Positions 1 through 7,944 of a DNA stretch of 64,000 nt are shown here, in pieces (the stretch's first letter is position 1; each line of letters starts with the position of its first letter). The stretch comes from Pseudomonas viridiflava (GTDB lineage Bacteria > Pseudomonadota > Gammaproteobacteria > Pseudomonadales > Pseudomonadaceae). The position numbers and the translations under genes were made by a program. Under the pieces are notes generated by a model, which saw only the letters and a program-made list of their open reading frames with translations, was not told the DNA's origin and made no database searches. The stretch lies in the NCBI RefSeq assembly GCF_900591205.1, contig NZ_UUPU01000085.1, forward strand, positions 248,001 to 312,000, given 5' to 3'.

Positions 1-831
1 CGGTTCGCCACTGTAGGCGGCGATCAAACCGGTGCTTGAGAGAACCTCCAGGTGCGCCGCGCCGTTGAACAGGTCGCCTTGTGCTGCTTCGGTGGTGGCT
101 TGCAGCGCGTTCAGGGCGATGTCGATACCGACCACGCCAATCACCTTGCCGTCCACAATCAGCGGCAGGGAAATGGTGGTCATCAGCACCGACTTGCCGG
201 CAACGTCGTCGGCGTACGGGTCCAGCAGGCAAACCGCGCGGGTATCCCGTGGGCAGGTGTACCAAATGTTATAGGGCGTGCCGCTGAGATTGAGGGTGGT
301 CTTGGTCAGGTCTTCCTCGACCATGATGGTGTTCAGACCTTGGCCACCGGCGCGGCTCCAGTAGCTGGAGAAACGGCCTTTTTCGTTGGACACGCGAGCC
401 TTGTCGTTGACGAATTCGCTGTCCTTGCCATCCAGCCCGTTAGGTTCGAACGACAGCCACATACCCAGCACTTTACTGTTGCGTTCGAAGGCAGTCTTCA
501 GGCTCTGGTTGAGTTCTTCGCGCAATGCGCCGGCTTCCAACCCGCGTTTGGCTGCCAGGTTACGCAGGTCCTTGACCTGGTCGCTCAGGGAGGTCACGGC
601 CGCCAGGCTCTCCCCAAAGGTTTTCTGCAACTGCACGGCTTGCTCGGCGGCCTTGGCCTGCAGCAGTTGTTCGACGCTGGCGGTGAGCATCTGCGAGCTT
701 GAATCGTTGACCAGTTGGTCATTTTGGTTGGTGTTGTAGATGTTGATGCCGACGACCAGCGCAATCACCCCCAGCAGGCAAAGGCCGGACAGCAGCACGA
801 TTTTCAAGCGGATGGAGAGGGTGTTGAACAT
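1..831 (-). CDS. Methyl-accepting chemotaxis protein, N-terminal part (cut by window edge)
   Basis: The reading frame starts at the ATG at 831 and runs off the left edge, leaving 277 residues. A hydrophobic segment follows the basic start (residues about 10-28). It is followed by a coiled region and a long periplasmic sensor of the double-Cache (dCache) type; the stretch around GRFSSYWSR and the later IDGKVIGVVGID-like strand are typical of this fold. The HAMP and signalling domains lie beyond the window. Chemoreceptors of this kind sit in the inner membrane and pass ligand binding to CheA. A FliA-type promoter is readable about 70 bases upstream, which fits a motility-linked receptor. The ligand cannot be read from the sequence. 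The family call is firm; the exact subtype is open. Confidence 0.9.
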   Translation of the reverse strand, partial: MFNTLSIRLKIVLLSGLCLLGVIALVVGINIYNTNQNDQLVNDSSSQMLTASVEQLLQAKAAEQAVQLQKTFGESLAAVTSLSDQVKDLRNLAAKRGLEAGALREELNQSLKTAFERNSKVLGMWLSFEPNGLDGKDSEFVNDKARVSNEKGRFSSYWSRAGGQGLNTIMVEEDLTKTTLNLSGTPYNIWYTCPRDTRAVCLLDPYADDVAGKSVLMTTISLPLIVDGKVIGVVGIDIALNALQATTEAAQGDLFNGAAHLEVLSSTGLIAAYSGEP

Positions 832-897
832 AGGCTTACTCGCGGGTGGACTTGTTGGAAGGCACGCAGGCCAAGTCCATTCAGCGCTATGTCTGAA

Positions 898-924
898 ACA
901 TCGGCGTAACAAAATATTTCATGA
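898..924 (-). promoter_or_regulatory. FliA (sigma-28) type promoter for the chemoreceptor
   Basis: On the minus strand the sequence reads TCATG, a 14-base spacer, then GCCGATGT. The Pseudomonas FliA consensus is about TCAAG-N13/14-GCCGATAT, so both boxes match at all but one position with the right spacing. It lies about 65-90 bases before the chemoreceptor start at 831 and points towards it. Confidence 0.65.
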
Positions 925-965
925 GGAGCAGGCGATGAGTGGTCTGCAAATCGCTACAGCCTGCG

Positions 966-1367
966 TTACGCGGGCTTTGCAAGCCGCTCCGGGCGGGACC
1001 AGATCCACAGGTTACCCAGGCTCATCCCGCCAATCGCGAGGTAGATGGGCCAGCCGTGATCGAGCATCACCAGCATCAGAATGGCGCACAGCAGCATGCT
1101 CACGGTGGCACTGACTTTGGCCCGGCGGGCGATGATCTTGCCATTGCGCCAATTGAACAGTATCGGCCCGAACAGCCGGTGGTTCTCCAGCCAGGCGCTG
1201 AGGCGTGGCGAGCTTTTAGTGGCGGCCCACGCGGCGAGCAGAATGAATTCGGTGGTGGGCAAACCCGGTATGACAATCGCCACCAACCCGATGCCCAGGC
1301 TGACGTAGGCCAGCAGGCCGAAGAGGATCTGTGCGATTTTCGAGGTGGATTGGGTTTTGCCGGTCAT
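966..1367 (-). CDS. DUF454 (YbaN-type) small inner membrane protein
   Basis: A 133-residue protein with a central pattern of DUF454: a first hydrophobic segment (FGLLAYVSLGIGLVAIVIPG), the LPTTEFILLAAWAA motif, a short amphipathic part ending in WRNGKII, then two more hydrophobic segments. The family, which includes E. coli YbaN, is made of small inner membrane proteins of unknown function. I chose the ATG at 1367 because the DUF454 homology starts shortly after it. An ATG at 1400 would add 11 residues and cannot be excluded; neither has a strong ribosome binding site. The gene stands alone between the chemoreceptor and the haem locus. Confidence 0.75.
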   Translation of the reverse strand: MTGKTQSTSKIAQILFGLLAYVSLGIGLVAIVIPGLPTTEFILLAAWAATKSSPRLSAWLENHRLFGPILFNWRNGKIIARRAKVSATVSMLLCAILMLVMLDHGWPIYLAIGGMSLGNLWIWSRPERLAKPA

Positions 1368-1425
1368 GGTGAAGCTTATCTGGTGGGAAAATTTACACAT
1401 TACCCGAATTGAAATGCGCTCAACT

Positions 1426-1510
1426 GTGGGAGCTGGCTTGCCTGCGATAGCCACGACTCGGTCTTACAGATAGACCGAGGTGGCTGCATCGCAGGCAAGC
1501 CAGCTCCCAC
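1426..1510. repeat. REP doublet (REPIN-like)
   Basis: Two inverted copies of the 23-base core GTGGGAGCTGGCTTGCCTGCGAT form the ends. Between them is an imperfect internal hairpin (CTCGGTCT / AGACCGAG). It is intergenic, just past the haem oxygenase stop codon. Confidence 0.9.
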
Positions 1511-1519
1511 ATCAAACCG

Positions 1520-2128
1520 TTACGCCAATTCAGGGGCGCTAGCGTACGCCTGTTCCAGCAATACGGTGAAGCGCACAAACGCGTCGATCGCGCCTTTTTC
1601 CACAGCGGCCTCTTCTTCGGCGCTGAACTCCAGCGCGTCGAGGGTGCGGGTGAAGCTTTTCCAGCCTTCGGCGCGACCACCGGCCGGTTCGCCGAGGTGG
1701 CGGGCGCCGAAGGTTTCGCTCAGGCCCAGGCCCACGGCGCGTTTGATCAGGAACGCGGCGCCCAGTTTGGAGCCTTCGGACACGAACAGCCAGCCCAGGG
1801 CTTCGGCCTTGCTCGGGTTTTTCACGGCGCCGGCGACCGGTTCCGGTACTTCGGTGTCCAGGTCGCCCAGGTCCAGCCTGGCGGCTTCGGCGCGGCAGCG
1901 TGCGGCCAGGTCGGGCACGATTTTGATCAATTCTGCATCGTTGTACAGGGCCACCAGTTCCGACTGGAACAGGTACTGAGCCACCACAAAACGCGCAAAG
2001 TTGGCTTGGGTCTCAAACGGCGCATGGGCTTTTACCAAGGCGTCGAGCTTGGTGTGCGGTTCGTTGGTGATCTGGTTCAGGCGCTGGGAGCGCAGGCTTG
2101 GGCGTTCTGCGGTAGAAGAAGCAGTCAT
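1520..2128 (-). CDS. hemO: Haem oxygenase, bacterial PigA/HemO type
   Basis: This 202-residue protein cleaves haem to biliverdin, CO and free iron in the cytoplasm. The proximal haem ligand histidine is present at residue 25 in EPHTKLD, matching His26 of the P. aeruginosa enzyme. The distal helix with flexible glycines is recognisable as WLFVSEGSKLGAAF. Length is normal for the family. It is transcribed in the same direction as the haem receptor gene just upstream, so imported haem can be degraded at once. A strong terminator between the two (2213-2253) suggests hemO has its own promoter as well. The Fur boxes further upstream make iron control likely. Identity is confident from the full-length match to the family pattern. 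Confidence 0.93.
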   Translation of the reverse strand: MTASSTAERPSLRSQRLNQITNEPHTKLDALVKAHAPFETQANFARFVVAQYLFQSELVALYNDAELIKIVPDLAARCRAEAARLDLGDLDTEVPEPVAGAVKNPSKAEALGWLFVSEGSKLGAAFLIKRAVGLGLSETFGARHLGEPAGGRAEGWKSFTRTLDALEFSAEEEAAVEKGAIDAFVRFTVLLEQAYASAPELA

Positions 2129-2212
2129 GAAAAAGTCCTTGAGAAGGGGGAGCGCCTTGTTGCTCTAAAGAGAGCCGTTATCAAATAGACGAACAAGAAG
2201 ACGCGGCACAGT

Positions 2213-2253
2213 AAAAAAACCTCACCTCGTCGCTGAAATCCCGACGAGGTGAG
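2213..2253 (-). terminator. Rho-independent terminator after the haem receptor
   Basis: A perfect 12-bp stem (2221-2232 pairs with 2242-2253, CTCACCTCGTCG) has a 9-base loop. On the minus strand it is followed by a run of seven T. It lies directly after the receptor stop codon. Confidence 0.9.
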
Positions 2254-2263
2254 TCAGGCGCTA

Positions 2264-4828
2264 TCAGATGTCCCAGATCACGTTGATCGCAAAGTTGCGA
2301 CCGGGCTGAGTCAGGCGGTCGAGGTTGGCAGGTGCGGTCACAGCCGCTTCGCCGACGCTGTCGTAACTGCGTACGTCATCCCAGTTCCAGTACTTTTTGT
2401 CGGTGAGGTTGTAGAGGCCGCCGTTGATGGTCACGTCCTGGGTGACTTTGTAGAAGGCCGTCAGGTCGAGAATGCCGAAACCTGGGGTCTTGAACGGGGC
2501 GCCGGTGCTGCCGTCGGGGGCGTGGAACGTGTTGCTGTCGACACGATCCTGCTTTTTCACCAGGGTCCAGCTCAGCAGGCCGCCGTAGTTGTCCTGGTCG
2601 TAGCCCAGGCCGAATACGCCCTTGAGCGGGTTGACGCTGTTGAGTGGTTCGCCGGTGTCGTCGTTGCGGCCGTAGGCATAGGAGACCGAACCTTGGGTGT
2701 AGAGGCCCTGTGGGGCGCCGAATGCATCCAGGTTCAGACGGCCCTTGGCTTCTGCGCCTTTGATGGTGGCGTGCTTGATGTTGACCGCCTGGAACTGTTC
2801 GACGGTGCCGCCGACGATGGCGTTGTCTTCGTCGATAAAGTCGCGGTACTTGTTATAGAACACGGCGATTTCGAAGGAACCCTCGTCGAACTTGCCGCGA
2901 ATCCCGGTTTCGACGCCTTTGCTGGTTTCCGGCTTGAGGTCGGGGTTGGGCTCGACGGTGTAGCCCAGGTTCAGGTTTTCAAAGCGGCCGTACAGCGCCT
3001 TGGCGGAGGGCGTGCGGAAACCTTCGGCATATTGACCGAACCAGGTGTATTGATCGGTCAGGGCGTAGGTCAGGCCAAACTTGGGTGTGACGCGGTGCCA
3101 GGTTTTTTCCTTGTCGCTCACGGGGACCGTACCGGTCGGGTTTACGGTATTGAGGAATTCCTGGGTCAGCTTGGGTTTGAGCTGGGTGTAGTCGTAGCGC
3201 ACGGCGGGCAGGAAGGTCCATTTGTCCCAGCTGATCTGGTCCTGCGCGAACAGTGAGTAGGTGTTGATGGTCGGGTCGGGGAAGTCGCTGGACTTTTTCA
3301 CACTGTCGCTGCTGACCGGGCTGGGCGCGCCGATGGCGGTGCAACCACTGCCGACGGCCACGCAGGTGGCGCTGCCTTCACGCGAGCCGGTAACTTTCTG
3401 TTGTTTGAGGGTGGTGCCGTAGGTCACTTGGTGATCGGTGTCACCGAGGCTGAAAGCTTTGTCCAGTTGTGCGTCGAACACCCACTGTTTTTCTTCATAC
3501 AGGGTGTCGCGGGTGCGCAACACGCGACGGCCGGACTGATAGATCTCGGCCGTGGTCTGGTCGGTTTTGGCGATCTGGTAATTGAGGCTGGTCTTGATGC
3601 GGTCGGCCATCGGCGATTCCAGCGCGAAGGCGTTTTCCAGGCCGAAACGTTCACGGGTGATGGTGTCGTTGCCACGCCGGTCACGGTAAAGGTTGAAGCC
3701 TCGGCCGCCAATGAACGGGCCGCCCACGGCGTTCTTCAGGTTGACGTCGCGATCATCCTTGTACTTCTCGTACGTCAGGCCCAAGCGATTGTCATCACCA
3801 TAATTCCAGCCCAACTTGGCCAGCACGTTGGTGGTGCGCGCTTCTTCCGGGTTGGCGCCGGTGCGGGCCAGGCCGGTGGCGTTGTTGCCATCGTAGGATT
3901 CGGTTTCATGGCCATTGCGCTGGCTCACGTGCAGCAAGCCGTCGAAGTCCTGCACGCGGCCGGCGACGGTGCCGGAGGTCAGCCAGCTCTCGTCGGCGGA
4001 GCTGTAGCCGGTCTTCAGGCGGGCGCCGACGTCCTGGCCCGGCTTGATGATGTCGTCCGGGTCAAGGGTGAAATAGCTCACTGCGCCGCCGATGGCGCTG
4101 CTGCCGTAGAGGGCCGAGGCCGGGCCGCGCAGGATCTCCACGCGCTTGACGATTTCCGGGTCGACGTAGTTGCGACGGGTCTTGGCGTAGGGACCGTTGA
4201 AGAAGTTGCCGGGCACTTCGACGCCGTCCACCTGGGTCAGGATGCGGTCGCCGTCGATGCCGCGAATGTTGTAGCCGGCGTTACCGGAACGGGTGCCGGC
4301 GCCGCCGACCGAGACGCCGGGCTCGTAGCGCACCAGTTCGCGGATGTTGTTGACGTTCTGGCGGTCCAGCTCCTCGCGCTCGTGCACGCTGACGGTGCTC
4401 GGTACGCTGTTCACGTCCTGCTCGTTACGCGTGGCGCTGATGGTCACTTGTTGCAGGTTGAGGGCGCCGCCGGCCACGCGCTTTTCCAGGACGATGTTGT
4501 TGTTGCCCAGTTTGCGATAGCTCAGGTTGGTCCCCACCAACAGCCGGTCCAGCGCTTTTTCCGGCGACAGGGCGCCGCGAACGCCAGGGGATGACACGCC
4601 CTGGCCGAGTTCCGCCGGCAGGCCCACTTGCCAGCCGGTCACGACGGTAAAGGCGTTGAGTGCCGAGACCAGCGGCTGTTGCTCGATGCTGAAACTGTAG
4701 TTGCCGTGGCTGCGCGGGGCAGGTTCGGCGGCGGTGGCGGCCATGGCCGGCACGCCGGCCAGCAGGATGGCCGCGGTCAGCAATGACAGGACGGGCGAAG
4801 AGGACCGGCGGTTGAAACGAGAGGACAT
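2264..4828 (-). CDS. TonB-dependent haem receptor with N-terminal signalling domain (HxuA/HasR-like)
   Basis: An 854-residue outer membrane receptor. Residues 1-33 form a signal peptide ending in an AMA motif. Residues about 44-115 are an STN (secretin/TonB N-terminal) domain, which contacts a FecR-type anti-sigma factor in the periplasm. The TonB box region follows (LQQVTISATRNEQ), then the plug with RGIDGDRILTQVDGVEVPG, and a 22-strand barrel ending in a C-terminal aromatic strand. The FRAP/NPNL haem-receptor region appears as FRTP and NPDL, but no histidine lies between them. The start at 4828 has a GGAGCG ribosome site; an upstream ATG at 4876 would not give a proper signal peptide. Downstream hemO and upstream FecR/FecI genes support haem uptake with cell-surface signalling, as in the P. 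aeruginosa Hxu system (PA1300-1302). Confidence 0.88.
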   Translation of the reverse strand: MSSRFNRRSSSPVLSLLTAAILLAGVPAMAATAAEPAPRSHGNYSFSIEQQPLVSALNAFTVVTGWQVGLPAELGQGVSSPGVRGALSPEKALDRLLVGTNLSYRKLGNNNIVLEKRVAGGALNLQQVTISATRNEQDVNSVPSTVSVHEREELDRQNVNNIRELVRYEPGVSVGGAGTRSGNAGYNIRGIDGDRILTQVDGVEVPGNFFNGPYAKTRRNYVDPEIVKRVEILRGPASALYGSSAIGGAVSYFTLDPDDIIKPGQDVGARLKTGYSSADESWLTSGTVAGRVQDFDGLLHVSQRNGHETESYDGNNATGLARTGANPEEARTTNVLAKLGWNYGDDNRLGLTYEKYKDDRDVNLKNAVGGPFIGGRGFNLYRDRRGNDTITRERFGLENAFALESPMADRIKTSLNYQIAKTDQTTAEIYQSGRRVLRTRDTLYEEKQWVFDAQLDKAFSLGDTDHQVTYGTTLKQQKVTGSREGSATCVAVGSGCTAIGAPSPVSSDSVKKSSDFPDPTINTYSLFAQDQISWDKWTFLPAVRYDYTQLKPKLTQEFLNTVNPTGTVPVSDKEKTWHRVTPKFGLTYALTDQYTWFGQYAEGFRTPSAKALYGRFENLNLGYTVEPNPDLKPETSKGVETGIRGKFDEGSFEIAVFYNKYRDFIDEDNAIVGGTVEQFQAVNIKHATIKGAEAKGRLNLDAFGAPQGLYTQGSVSYAYGRNDDTGEPLNSVNPLKGVFGLGYDQDNYGGLLSWTLVKKQDRVDSNTFHAPDGSTGAPFKTPGFGILDLTAFYKVTQDVTINGGLYNLTDKKYWNWDDVRSYDSVGEAAVTAPANLDRLTQPGRNFAINVIWDI

Positions 4829-4930
4829 CGAGAGCGCTCCGGAAGGTACGAATCTTATAGTTGCGAACCGAATCAAATAGGAATCAGTTGCATTGGCTAA
4901 GACGAGACGTACCGCCGAAGGCTATCGAGT

Positions 4931-4949
4931 AAAAATAATTCTCATTTAG
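4931..4949 (-). promoter_or_regulatory. Fur box before the haem receptor
   Basis: The minus strand reads CTAAATGAGAATTATTTTT, with the classic AATGAGAATTATT core of a Fur operator. It is about 105 bases before the receptor start and overlaps the stop codon of the fecR-type gene. It would let iron silence the receptor independently of the regulatory genes. Confidence 0.75.
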
Positions 4950-5914
4950 TTCAAAATCACCAGCGCCGGGTATTCCGACAGCTTGGCCGAGGTGATGTGT
5001 GCCAGGGAGCGCACCACGTCCAGCGGTTGGTCGAGGCGATAGTTGCCGGTGACGGCTGTGCTTGCGAGCTTATCGTTGGTGTTGACGATCCAGCCGGGGT
5101 AATAGCGGCGCAGTTCGGCCAGCACTTCGCTCATCGGGCAATTTTCGAACACCAGCCGACCTTGCACCCAGGCCAGGTCTTTGCTGGCATCCAGCTTGGC
5201 CGGCGGGCCGAAGCCCTTGGGCCCGATGCGGATGCTTTCACCAGCGCGCAGGCGCACGCGGGCATCATCGAATGTGTTGCTCAGGTCCACGTCACCGCGC
5301 TGCACTTGCACCTGGGCTTCGCCATTGAGGTAGCGCACGGCGAAGGCAGTATCGCGCACGCTGGCGCGCACCGGGCCGGCGTCGATTTCCAGGGGCAGGC
5401 CATGGTTGGGCGCAATTTCGAAAAACGCCTCGCCCTGGTACAGGCGGGCGATGCGCTGGTGGTCCTTGATGCTGCTGGAAAACGCCGAGTTGGTGTTCAG
5501 CAACACTTTCGAGCCGTCGTCCAATTGCAGGCGCTGGCGTTCGCCCACCACCGTGAGGTGGTCGGCTTGCAGGCGCACCGGCAGGTTGCTGAAGCTGAAC
5601 AGGCCGATCAACAGTACCGCGGCGGTGGCCAGCGGTTTCCAATGCGGGCGGATACGGCGCCAGGCGCTGGGTTTGCGCGGTGCCGCCAGGGCCACGGCGG
5701 CGCTGTGCACCGGCGCGCCACCCCAGGCGGCCTGGGCTTTGCCGAAGGCGTGAACGTGGGCCGGGTCGCTGGCCAGCCAGGCTTCGAATTCGACCTGTTG
5801 CCCGGGCTGCGGGCACTGCAAGGCGATCAGCCAGTCGAGAGCTTGGTCCATAGCCAGGTCTTGCAACACCTCATGAGCCAGCTCATGGGGGCGCAGTTTA
5901 TTCGGGTCCGTCAC
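4946..5914 (-). CDS. FecR-family anti-sigma factor / signal transducer
   Basis: A 322-residue single-pass inner membrane protein. The cytoplasmic N-terminal part (residues 1-90) carries the FecR_N/DUF4880 pattern, with ALDWLIALQ and FEAWLASDPAHVHAF. One membrane span follows at about residues 94-110. The periplasmic FecR domain contains VGERQRLQLDDGSKVLLNTNS and AFFEIAP, and ends with the STN-like module that binds the receptor. Proteins of this kind relay ligand occupancy of the receptor to the partner ECF sigma factor. The gene lies between the sigma factor and the receptor, the standard order of these systems (fecI-fecR-fecA, hxuI-hxuR-hxuA). The likely partner signal is haem. Confidence 0.9.
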   Translation of the reverse strand: MTDPNKLRPHELAHEVLQDLAMDQALDWLIALQCPQPGQQVEFEAWLASDPAHVHAFGKAQAAWGGAPVHSAAVALAAPRKPSAWRRIRPHWKPLATAAVLLIGLFSFSNLPVRLQADHLTVVGERQRLQLDDGSKVLLNTNSAFSSSIKDHQRIARLYQGEAFFEIAPNHGLPLEIDAGPVRASVRDTAFAVRYLNGEAQVQVQRGDVDLSNTFDDARVRLRAGESIRIGPKGFGPPAKLDASKDLAWVQGRLVFENCPMSEVLAELRRYYPGWIVNTNDKLASTAVTGNYRLDQPLDVVRSLAHITSAKLSEYPALVILN

Positions 5915-5988
5915 GGTGTGCCTCGGGTCTTCGCCACGTTCTATTCATCTTTCCTACGGCCTAAGTCGACATTGCTGTCGGATGAAGC

Positions 5989-6507
5989 TTAAGGCCGATC
6001 CAGGCGTTCGGCCACACCTACACAGATGGCCATGATCAATTTCAGTTCCTTTTGCACGGTGCTCAAGGACACTTCCAACTGGTCGGCAATCTCCTGGTAG
6101 CTGCAGCCGTGCAGGCGGCTGAGGATGAAAATCTGCTGCTGGCGAGCGCTCAACTGGCCGAGGCTGACACTCAGATGCTCCAGCAGTTGCTCGGCCTGCG
6201 TCGCGTCTTCGGGCGTGCTGATGGGGGCGGCGATGCTTTGCAGGATGTCCAGCGGGACATCCTCCTGCAGCGTGCGAGACTGAATCCTGCGCGAACGCAG
6301 GTGATCCAGCGCGAGGTTGCGCGCGGTCTGGTAGACGAAGGGTTCGAGATGATCTATCGGCCGCTCGCTGAGGGCCCGGGTGACGCGCAGGTAGGTTTCC
6401 TGCAACAGGTCCTCGGCGGTGCTGTGGTTATTCACCATCCGCTGCAAGGTGCGTAGCAGAACCACCCGTTGGGTGAGAAAGACTTGATTGAAGCGAGATT
6501 GGCTCAC
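5989..6507 (-). CDS. FecI-type ECF sigma factor for the haem receptor
   Basis: A 172-residue ECF sigma factor. Region 2 is visible as AEDLLQETYLRV and FVYQTARNLALDHLRSRR. Region 4, the -35 binding helix-turn-helix, is QQQIFILSRLHGCSYQEIADQL followed by SLSTVQKEL. It heads the sigma / anti-sigma / receptor row, and a Fur box sits just upstream of its start. The expected job is to recruit RNA polymerase to the receptor promoter when haem is bound outside, while Fur keeps the whole set off when iron is plentiful. The FecI class call is firm; the haem signal is inferred from the neighbours. Confidence 0.9.
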   Translation of the reverse strand: MSQSRFNQVFLTQRVVLLRTLQRMVNNHSTAEDLLQETYLRVTRALSERPIDHLEPFVYQTARNLALDHLRSRRIQSRTLQEDVPLDILQSIAAPISTPEDATQAEQLLEHLSVSLGQLSARQQQIFILSRLHGCSYQEIADQLEVSLSTVQKELKLIMAICVGVAERLDRP

Positions 6508-6532
6508 AGTGATACCAGACCGGTTTGCAGTT

Positions 6533-6551
6533 AATGATAATGCTTATCATC
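6533..6551 (-). promoter_or_regulatory. Fur box before the ECF sigma gene
   Basis: The sequence AATGATAATGCTTATCATC matches the 19-base Fur consensus (GATAATGATAATCATTATC) well, including a TGATAA / TTATCA inverted core. It starts 26 bases upstream of the sigma factor start codon, where repressor binding would block transcription. Confidence 0.85.
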
Positions 6552-6598
6552 AACTCAAATGGCAAGTGGCTATTTCTGTGAGCTTATAGAGATCAAAT

Positions 6599-6700
6599 GT
6601 GGGAGGGGCGGTGCGACGATTCGACTTGCCCCCGATTGCAGTGTTCCAGCCAGCCTATTGGTAGCTGACCCACCGCTATCGGGGGCAAGCCCCCTCCCAC
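6599..6700. repeat. REP doublet, CCCCC variant
   Basis: The right arm is the inverse of GTGGGAGGGGGCTTGCCCCCGAT. The left arm has the same ends but an extra 16 or so bases after GTGGGAGGGG, so it looks disrupted. It lies between the sigma gene and the gap stop codon. Confidence 0.8.
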
Positions 6701-6721
6701 ACAAGCCCTGCACAACTCAAA

Positions 6722-7723
6722 TTATTCGGCGTTGCACAGCGCCAGGCAGTTATCCAGCATACGGTTGGAGAAGCCCCACTCGTTGTCATACCAGGCCAGT
6801 ACTTTCAGCAGCTTGCCGCTGACTTTGGTGTGGTTGGCATCGAAAATCGACGACAGTGGGTTATGGTTGAAGTCACTGGAAACCAGCGGCAGGGTGTTGT
6901 AGCCGAGGATTTTCGAGTGCTGGCTGGCTTCTTTGAGCAGCGCGTTGACTTGCTCGGCCGTGGCGTCTTTTTTCAGCTGCACGGTGAGGTCCACCAGCGA
7001 CACGTTGATCACCGGTACACGCACCGCCATGCCGGTCAGCTTGCCCGCCAGTTCCGGCAGCACCAGGCCGACCGCTTCGGCGGCCCCGGTTTTGCTCGGG
7101 ATCATGTTCTGGGTGGCCGAGCGCGCGCGGTACGGGTCGGTGTGGTAGACGTCGGTCAGGTTCTGGTCGTTGGTGTAGGCGTGAATAGTGGTCATCAGGC
7201 CGCTTTCGATGCCCAGCTCACGGTGCAGCACCTGGGCCACCGGCGCCAGGCAGTTGGTGGTGCAGGATGCGTTGGAGATGATCTGGTGGGATTGACGCAA
7301 AATGTCATGGTTTACCCCGTAAACCACGGTGGCGTCCGCGCCTTTGGCCGGGGCAGAGATGATTACCTTGCGTGCGCCGGCGGTAATATGGGCGGCAGCC
7401 TTGTCACGGTCGGTGAACAGGCCGGTGCATTCGAACACTACGTCGATCTGGTGCGCAGCCCATGGCAGCTCGGCTGGGTTGCGAATGGCACTGACGGCAA
7501 TCCGGTCACCATTGACGGTCAGGCTTTCCTGATCGTGGGCGACCTCTGCGTCGAAAGTGCCATGCACGGTGTCGTATTTCAGCAGGTGGGCATTGATCGA
7601 ACTGTCGCCCAAATCGTTGATGGCGACGATCTGCAAATCCTGGCGATAGCCTTGGGTATACAGTGCGCGCAGGACATTACGGCCGATACGGCCAAAACCA
7701 TTGATTGCGATACGAAGAGTCAT
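6722..7723 (-). CDS. gap: Glyceraldehyde-3-phosphate dehydrogenase, type I
   Basis: This 333-residue cytoplasmic enzyme converts glyceraldehyde 3-phosphate, phosphate and NAD to 1,3-bisphosphoglycerate. The NAD fold starts at once with INGFGRIGRNVLRA. The catalytic cysteine is Cys154 in SNASCTTNCLAP. The substrate-binding end is WYDNEWGFSNRM. Length is normal. It diverges from edd across a region holding two HexR operators, the gap-1/edd arrangement known from P. putida, where HexR releases DNA on binding 2-keto-3-deoxy-6-phosphogluconate. This ties the step to glucose use through the Entner-Doudoroff route. No clear terminator follows; a REP element lies there instead. Confidence 0.96.
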   Translation of the reverse strand: MTLRIAINGFGRIGRNVLRALYTQGYRQDLQIVAINDLGDSSINAHLLKYDTVHGTFDAEVAHDQESLTVNGDRIAVSAIRNPAELPWAAHQIDVVFECTGLFTDRDKAAAHITAGARKVIISAPAKGADATVVYGVNHDILRQSHQIISNASCTTNCLAPVAQVLHRELGIESGLMTTIHAYTNDQNLTDVYHTDPYRARSATQNMIPSKTGAAEAVGLVLPELAGKLTGMAVRVPVINVSLVDLTVQLKKDATAEQVNALLKEASQHSKILGYNTLPLVSSDFNHNPLSSIFDANHTKVSGKLLKVLAWYDNEWGFSNRMLDNCLALCNAE

Positions 7724-7747
7724 TGGAAAGTGCCTGTCGTCGATTTG

Positions 7748-7762
7748 TTGTAAGAATTACAA
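7748..7762. promoter_or_regulatory. HexR operator 1
   Basis: TTGTAAGAATTACAA is a near-perfect palindrome of the HexR form TTGT-N7-ACAA. It is 25 bases from the gap start codon, in the gap-edd divergent region. Confidence 0.85.
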
Positions 7763-7809
7763 GATTATTCGCATAAAAATAGAAAACAAGCCTTTTTAGT
7801 GGCAATATT

Positions 7810-7824
7810 TTGTTCAATCTACAA
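7810..7824. promoter_or_regulatory. HexR operator 2
   Basis: TTGTTCAATCTACAA again fits TTGT-N7-ACAA. It lies 62 bases from operator 1 (start to start) and about 120 bases before edd, so one operator can serve each divergent promoter. Confidence 0.8.
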
Positions 7825-7944
7825 CGAGTGACCTGAATCAACTGGTCCGATGATTCAAACGACACCCTGCCATCCCATGCGCTGCGGGCGTTTGATCAAC
7901 CCAGGAACGAGGGTCGCCACATCCGTTAGCCTGGAGTTCTACAC

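Noticed and set aside
939..1412. 157-codon open frame opposite the DUF454 gene
   Set aside because: An AGGAGC-type site precedes a nearby ATG, but the protein is low-complexity. The DUF454 frame on the minus strand has clear membrane segments and family motifs.
3401..4594. 397-codon open frame antisense to the haem receptor
   Set aside because: Composition is Gly/Val/Ala/His-rich without a fold pattern; the receptor on the other strand is certain.
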